From: Phorcus lineatus
Taxonomy: Eukaryota > Mollusca > Gastropoda > Trochida > Trochidae
Length of the DNA stretch: 64,000 bases
Reading direction: 5' to 3'
Assembly (NCBI GenBank): GCA_921293015.1
Contig: OV121082.1
Span: 25,123,497-25,187,496, forward strand
The notes under the pieces were generated by a model, which was given only the letters and a program-made list of their open reading frames with translations, was not told where the DNA came from and did not search any database. The first letter of the stretch is position 1. Every line of letters begins with the position of its first letter. Below are positions 57,990 to 64,000 of the stretch, in pieces. A program made the position numbers and the translations under genes.

Positions 57990-58321
57990 CAACCAATCAT
58001 TTCAACTGTAAGTGTCACTCGGGATGAATGGCGAGCTGTGATTGGTTGTTTGCGATATCGATCGCGGTTTAGTTGCAGACGACAGCTGTGGCATTAATGT
58101 TGAATGGAAGCCCAGGTAAATGGTTCGAGCGGCTAGGAAGAGAAACAACGGCGTGCTGTGTTAAACCAACCGGAGACCGGTACAGGTGGTAGACTGTCAA
58201 AACGCGGGTCCTTGTCTGTTTACTGTGATATGACAAATGTTCATGGATATTCTGTCATTCGGCGTTATTAGGTACATCCCGAGCTTCTTTGATAATCCAG
58301 GATAAAAGCTTTAACAACCAG
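57990..58321 (+). promoter_or_regulatory. Candidate promoter and untranslated first exon of a gene running off the right edge
   Basis: CpG dinucleotides are frequent here (about 17 in 330 bp) but rare in the flanks. CCAAT boxes occur in both orientations (CCAAT at 57993-57997, ATTGG at 58041-58045). The patch ends in AACAACCAG followed by the donor-like GTAGGT (58322). Only a very short ORF (from ATG near 58240, ending just before the donor) is present, so the exon would be 5' UTR. If real, 58322-64000 is the first part of intron 1. No downstream exon is in the window to confirm it. Confidence 0.35.
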
Positions 58322-61300
58322 GTAGGTTCATTTTGTTCGTTAATTATATTCTATGTTACGAACTGGGACAATTTCTTGTATAGATATGCAGTCTAAATGA
58401 GACTGAAAATTGTTGTTATTGTTAATCCAATATAACGTAAATCCCATTCCTGGAAAGACTTCATGGAACATTAAGTGCTTTAGAAGTCACGTGATAAGGT
58501 ATGCTATCAATTTACAGGTATAAAACAATATAGATATCCTTGATATTTTTGTTGTTCAGTATGTGTCGAGAACCGAAGCATATCATCACGTAACCCGGGT
58601 ACTTTGCTAAAGACTAGAACCTATATGGGTTGGTATTGAATGAATATTAGTTCGTGAGATATGGAATCCCGTTGAACCGTAACCCCAAGGGCATGTTTTA
58701 ATGGACACCATCCCTTATGCTTTACCAGTCCCATTGTTACCGACAGAGCTACTTATTAGCATCATTTAGTGTGTCACTGTAATTACTGTAGGTATTCGCT
58801 GCTGACAACCAGCCGCGCCTGCCGCGCCCTATTGCTGATCAATTGCTAATCGATTCATGATTCTGTATATCGGGGAGTCTCCCTATAAAGAAACAATTAC
58901 AGAGTTTATTTTGTCTTATCGTCACTTTTTTGGTGTAGTATGAAATCATGATGGAATGTTGAAAATGTATTGATAATAAAAAAGAAGTGATAAAATGGAA
59001 AAATACCAAAATTTTAAGTTAATGTTGACGAAATTATATCTATGAGGAAAACAGTAACAACATCAACATCATGTAACATTGAACTTCATTTTTAGTTTTA
59101 ATAACATTATGATGTGTTTATATATATTATGGTTAATATTTCTCATTTGGCAATATTATCACAAATGAAAAGTAATAAATCTTCAGCTTTTTCATAAAGA
59201 GCTTTATTAATCACTTCATGTTAACTATGTACTCATAAACATTTTGCATGATTCCTGAACATGATTTGGTAATTTCATAAATCAAAAAAACTTTAGTTAA
59301 TTACAATAATGCAACAATAGCAATCATTTAATAATTACATGACTACATTTTGAAATAATTTGCAAGGTTAAACAAAATACGCACAACATACACATCAACC
59401 TTAAAAAGCAATCAATACATTCTGAATGATATATCACTAAAATCTCAACAAATACCTGAGGAAATTGCATAGTTTTGAGTCTAAACCTAAAGTATTTATA
59501 GGTGTGTATTAACAATGATTTAAATATAATTGAGTATTATATGTTTTGAACTTGCTTCGTTGTGGTTCACAAAGAAAGCTACACTGTGTGTCAAGGTTAC
59601 ACTGCTATGTCAGAGCAGATTGTGGGATACGGAAAAATTATTAATAATTGATAAACTGAGTACGGTACTTGTCAAATCAAGTCTATTACTTTTAGATAAT
59701 ATCTTTGTTACAATATTCATTTTTGAACCTTCAATATTTGACAGTGCCAGTATAATAATTCCTGTTTTTGGTTTGGTAATTGTTCTCAAATGCTAATTCA
59801 TTTCAGCAGTTTATTGAACATATAATCTGGAAAAAAAGTTTAAAAACTTATAATTTCATACCTTCTAAATGCTCATTTTTTAGCACCATTTAAATCAAAG
59901 TGCTGTTATGTAATTCATAAATTTTAGATCTAAATGATTTCATTTACAGATTTAAGCAAAACATAAATGTATCAGTTAGTAAAATGTCAAATTGCTGAAT
60001 TTTCAAAAGTATGATCAAATATATCAAATTTATAGATTGAATAATGAGAGTTGCTTAAAAGGTTGTAGTTGTTACTTGAAATGTAGTACATTAATCTTAC
60101 AGTAGCTACATGTGTTTAAGATCTACAATAGGATTGTGAAACTGCATCTTTGATATAGCCATTAAGTTAAGTATAAGATCATGTAGAGCTCTTATCACAG
60201 TAGGAAGCTCCTTTAGGTAACCGTTAGTCATGACTGAGGTCTCTTCAACAGTCCAGTCTCTTTAATAGACCCATTGTTTCCCTCTGTGTTAGACAAGCTG
60301 CAAGACTTTCCAACATCGTCAGAATTTCTGCTTCAAAGGGGCAAAAAGTGTGAATGTTTGCAGGGCATGTTTTGCTTGTAACCAGGGCTTTTGGTGCAAG
60401 GAAGGGCAAAATAAACAGATATGAACATGGATGTAATTCCACATCATACTTGAATTATTTATAATTTAAAGACGTATCATATTTTGAAATATCACAGTCA
60501 TTCATGGTTGATTTGTATGTAATTTGTTGTTTTAAATAGATTCCATTTTTGTATAAAATTAATGCAAATATCTTACTGATCTTTTTTTCGGGGTTTAAGT
60601 TACCGGTTAGTGTGTTCTATAAATAATATTGATAAATGAGGATGTTAAAAGTTGTACCTACATTTTCCTCACCTAATAATACTGCATTGAATAGAAGATT
60701 GACTTGTTCCCATGAGGAAGTCTTTCATGTGTAATAATTCCCTTTAAGTTCACGATAAACCCAGTTAAGCAAACACTGTCACTTAATTTGAATTTTATTT
60801 CTTTAGTGAGTAATACATGTTAAAATTGAAAAGATTTTTAAAAATAACATTCCGTATTGTCAAATTTTATAAAGAAGCCAAGCTTAACCCATTTACAGTT
60901 TAAGTCATAGAAACTAAACTCTCTGAGTTGTTTAAACAGCAACTGTTGAAAAACATTGGATTGATTCAGTTTGAATGGACATCTTCCGTGTGATTGTGCT
61001 TATCAATAATTCAAGAGGCAAGTATTGAAATGTGTGTGTGATACATGTCAAGTCACAAAGGCGGGTGGGGAGTAGGTGAGGGATGGATACACTATGTTAG
61101 CCGAATCCTGTGAGAAAATTACCCATAACAATACGTCTGTAACGCTACATACAAAGGAAAGGGTATCATGGCTTTCAAGTCATGGGAAATATACAGGAAG
61201 GAGAATATGAACTGTGACATAAACTCGTTTACAGATTCTTAAGTTTTTCTTGGTGGGAAGACTTATGAAAGAAATTTGTGTGTCTTTAGAAAATAATGGT

Positions 61301-64000
61301 AAAAGATGATACAGATTTACAATTGTGTTTTTTTGTTCAAACATGAGTAATATTAAATCTTAACAGCATATTCAACGGTAACCAAGTTTAAGATTATCTG
61401 CTAAGAGGAAAATTAAAATGAGAAAGAAATTAGATGAAACTTACAATACACAATTTACATTCAAAATCTTCTGACATTATCAAAAACAACAAGATTTAGA
61501 AGCCCCAGGGCAGTGATTCAGTGATGATAAAGTTGCTTTTAGATGCACAAGCATTAACATAGATCACGAGGTCTATCTTGATGACTATTTACTACTTAAG
61601 AAGCCCTTGACAAGGTTCATTTCATGCTGCTGTCAGTCCTTTGTTGTTGACCCATTTTTATCACATTTGAGTTGAATGGTCTTTTTAAAAATAACCATAT
61701 CTCTTAAATTGTCCATACTTGATGAGAAAGCTGTTTTACCAGGGAAACGGGGTATGACTAATGTTAGCGGGCGACTGAAGCCCTATACTATGCACTTGGA
61801 GGGTTGGTGTGTTATTTAAAGGGTTTATAGGGTACTTCTTTACTGTCAACAACTTCCTCAGGAAACAGCTCTCTTGCTACCAGTTGTAGCACAGCGGGAT
61901 CATGGTGTGAAAAGAGGGAAAATAACCCAACAGCAATATGACACAATATTGGCCAATCATTCTGTTTAATGTCAAAATTTTGTTTGTACTATGTACATTG
62001 AATAACATAGATTTATATGGATTTCTAAATGGTTGTTATCAAGGTCATACTATTATGAAAATGCAAAATATTGGTATTCATTTTTTGAACACTTTAAGGT
62101 TCAGCTACTTTTTTAAATTTAATTTTACCAATAAAACACTTTAAGAGTAATTCAACTATGTTTTTGAAATTTTCATATACATTGTATCAGGATATAATAA
62201 AATGTTCAAATATGAAAATGATTGATGTTGGACTACTGCCACACAGGGCTTGTAACATTTTCCCTTTAAGAATGATAAGATATTTTGTATGTTTCATGAT
62301 ACGTATCATTAAATATGTTTAATATCAACTTGGGATTACAAGTGACACTTAAAGAATACATTAACTGCAATGTTCACCAAAATCATTTTTCACGCTCTTG
62401 GTTTTGAACGAACCATCATATATTTATTTATATACTCATTTTAGAAAAAATATTTTCTCAAATAATGTAATATTGAACAGTATCTTGATGCGGATGAGAG
62501 AAAAGATTTAAATCCAAATTTAAATTTAGATCCATATAAAAAATGGACATAGCACAAATATGCAATGGAATAGTGCTTTTCAAAAGCTTTACTTTCATAA
62601 GCTAATTTGACCTCATTGATTATATCTTGTGCTGTACTTGCTCGTGAAATTGTCCATTTATCGAACTGCTTTCAATTATTTACTAGCGGTGAAACATTAT
62701 ACGCTAAGTAGGTAATGGTGTGGACTTGTTTTCTTCAATAAGTCATCATTTCAACACCGTTCACTAAACTCAAAGACCTTGTATATATATGAAGGTTAAA
62801 AGATAATTGCTTTCGCAAATACAAAGGTTAAGAATTAAGTTTAGACAGAACTTTTTGCCATGATAGTGATGTGTGTTTAGAAATCCAATATGAAATTGGC
62901 AGCAGTACAAGGCTCATGGAGCTTTATGAGAAGTATCGCTGCTATGTGAAGTTATTTGTGGTGGGACCTGTCGATAGAGGTAGGTTAGTATTGATGTCCT
63001 CATTGTCAGCTTCAGTCATCCAGAAATATTGATGTCCTCATTACTCCACCTGATCTTGTAAAAAAATACAATAAACATCACAGGGGCAATCAGACCTAGG
63101 AACTTTGTGAGGATGAATGAAAAACATTGAAAATAGTTGCATATACTTTTTTATTTCACAATGTCACCTTTTTGATACGATCAGAAGAGATTTTACTTTT
63201 TTAAACAGAAAAACACCTTCTGAGATGATGTTTGTACATGTTCTCAGATTGTTTTTTAAATTATCTGATCTTTGACTTAAATATTAAGAATACATTATTA
63301 GAAAAACGGTAAGATGATAAGATCTTTATATATCAACAAAAAAGGGATATAACAGTGCAAGAGTCATTTATCAGAAAGGAAATAAAACATTTTGCATATT
63401 GCAAGGAGAGGGTCCTGATTAATGAATCACTCTCTTACAGATGTACATAACATGTACATTAGTATCTGCCATCACTCACACTGATGACATTCACCCGGTC
63501 ACTGGAATGTTAATTAGTCAAGTTGTAGTAGGTCAATTAGCAGGATAATACGATCTGATGGGAAATATCAGGTGGATATATATATATATAATTACATTTT
63601 TTTCTTACTTCAAACTCCTAGTTATGTTCTAAACCAGTTTGTCACTCTGAAATAGGAAAATAGCCATATGAGTGGAATTGTATTTACATTATTGATACCT
63701 TTAATGATGATGGTAGAGTTGTCTAATGTTTATCCAAATTAGTTTTTTTTCTGTCTTCTAGTAAAATTGTTATTTTTCCTTTGATGATTAAATTTCAAGG
63801 AAGCAATTACTCAATTAATATTTGTCTAAAGCCCTTGAAACAATTTGATGGATTTACTTCAACTCAAGCTTTCGATTAACGATGACAGTATTTAAGTGCA
63901 GATTACACTACTTCAATACAAATGTTAAAATTTATGAATGAAGTATGTTGCAAAATTTGTAAATTTTTCACCATTATTTTCTGTTAGTTATTTAGTATCA
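58322..64000. other. AT-rich stretch without recognised gene; possibly intronic
   Basis: No convincing exon, RNA gene or transposase was seen. The longest ORFs (up to 88 codons) have no family features. 63410-63545 has several ATTAAT/TAATTAG-type words and is less uniform than its surroundings, which could reflect regulatory DNA, but this is not demonstrable by reading. Confidence 0.4.

Noticed and set aside
60245..60442. A 65-codon minus-strand frame of protein-like composition
   Set aside because: No family motif or neighbouring exon could be identified; its length is within chance expectation.

Overview
Eukaryotic (metazoan) genomic DNA, AT-rich and intron-rich. One intron-bearing protein-coding gene can be assembled with confidence; the rest is intergenic or intronic sequence carrying decayed DNA transposons, miniature inverted-repeat elements, tRNA-like SINE pieces, minisatellites and microsatellites. 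The large introns, compact cadherin and repeat style (Tc1/mariner remnants, a dispersed CCCCGC/GCGGGG hairpin family) would suit a mollusc or another lophotrochozoan. That placement is an inference, because no marker here fixes the species.

Layout. 1-850: tandem array of about 45-bp units. 1520-4276: a 2.76-kb non-coding element with ~220-bp terminal inverted repeats, each arm made of about ten copies of one short motif. 4277-7042: intergenic. 7043-25992 (+): a 13-exon gene for a small single-pass cadherin of 578 residues. I rebuilt it from GT-AG junctions whose phases all agree; it has a signal peptide, four cadherin repeats, one membrane span and a short tail. Its introns hold two mariner transposase fossils in opposite orientations (introns 1 and 2), a TA-flanked MITE lodged in a tandem repeat (intron 3), a TACA microsatellite (intron 7), a TTAA-flanked piggyBac-type MITE and two tRNA-like SINE heads (intron 9), an 88-bp tandem repeat (intron 10) and a hairpin-headed repeat (intron 11).

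27333-28615: a minisatellite of about 43 units with higher-order structure. 31718-31824: a possible terminal immunoglobulin-domain exon or remnant. 38342-39834: a Tc1-like (DD34E) element, minus strand, broken by one stop and at least two frameshifts. 42539-43708: a second Tc1-like element, plus strand, lacking its catalytic core. 43833-44007: a tRNA-like sequence followed by a perfect 12-bp-stem hairpin. 48058-48370: a GACAGA-rich repeat. 48921-49038: a foldback. 49859-50083: a reverse-transcriptase fossil of a LINE, minus strand. 57990-58321: a CpG-rich patch with CCAAT boxes ending in a splice donor, possibly the untranslated first exon of a gene that continues past the right edge.

No bacterial-type operon, CRISPR array, intact transposase, rRNA gene or clearly functional tRNA gene is visible. 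Exon boundaries and element ends were read by eye; identities and copy counts are approximate.
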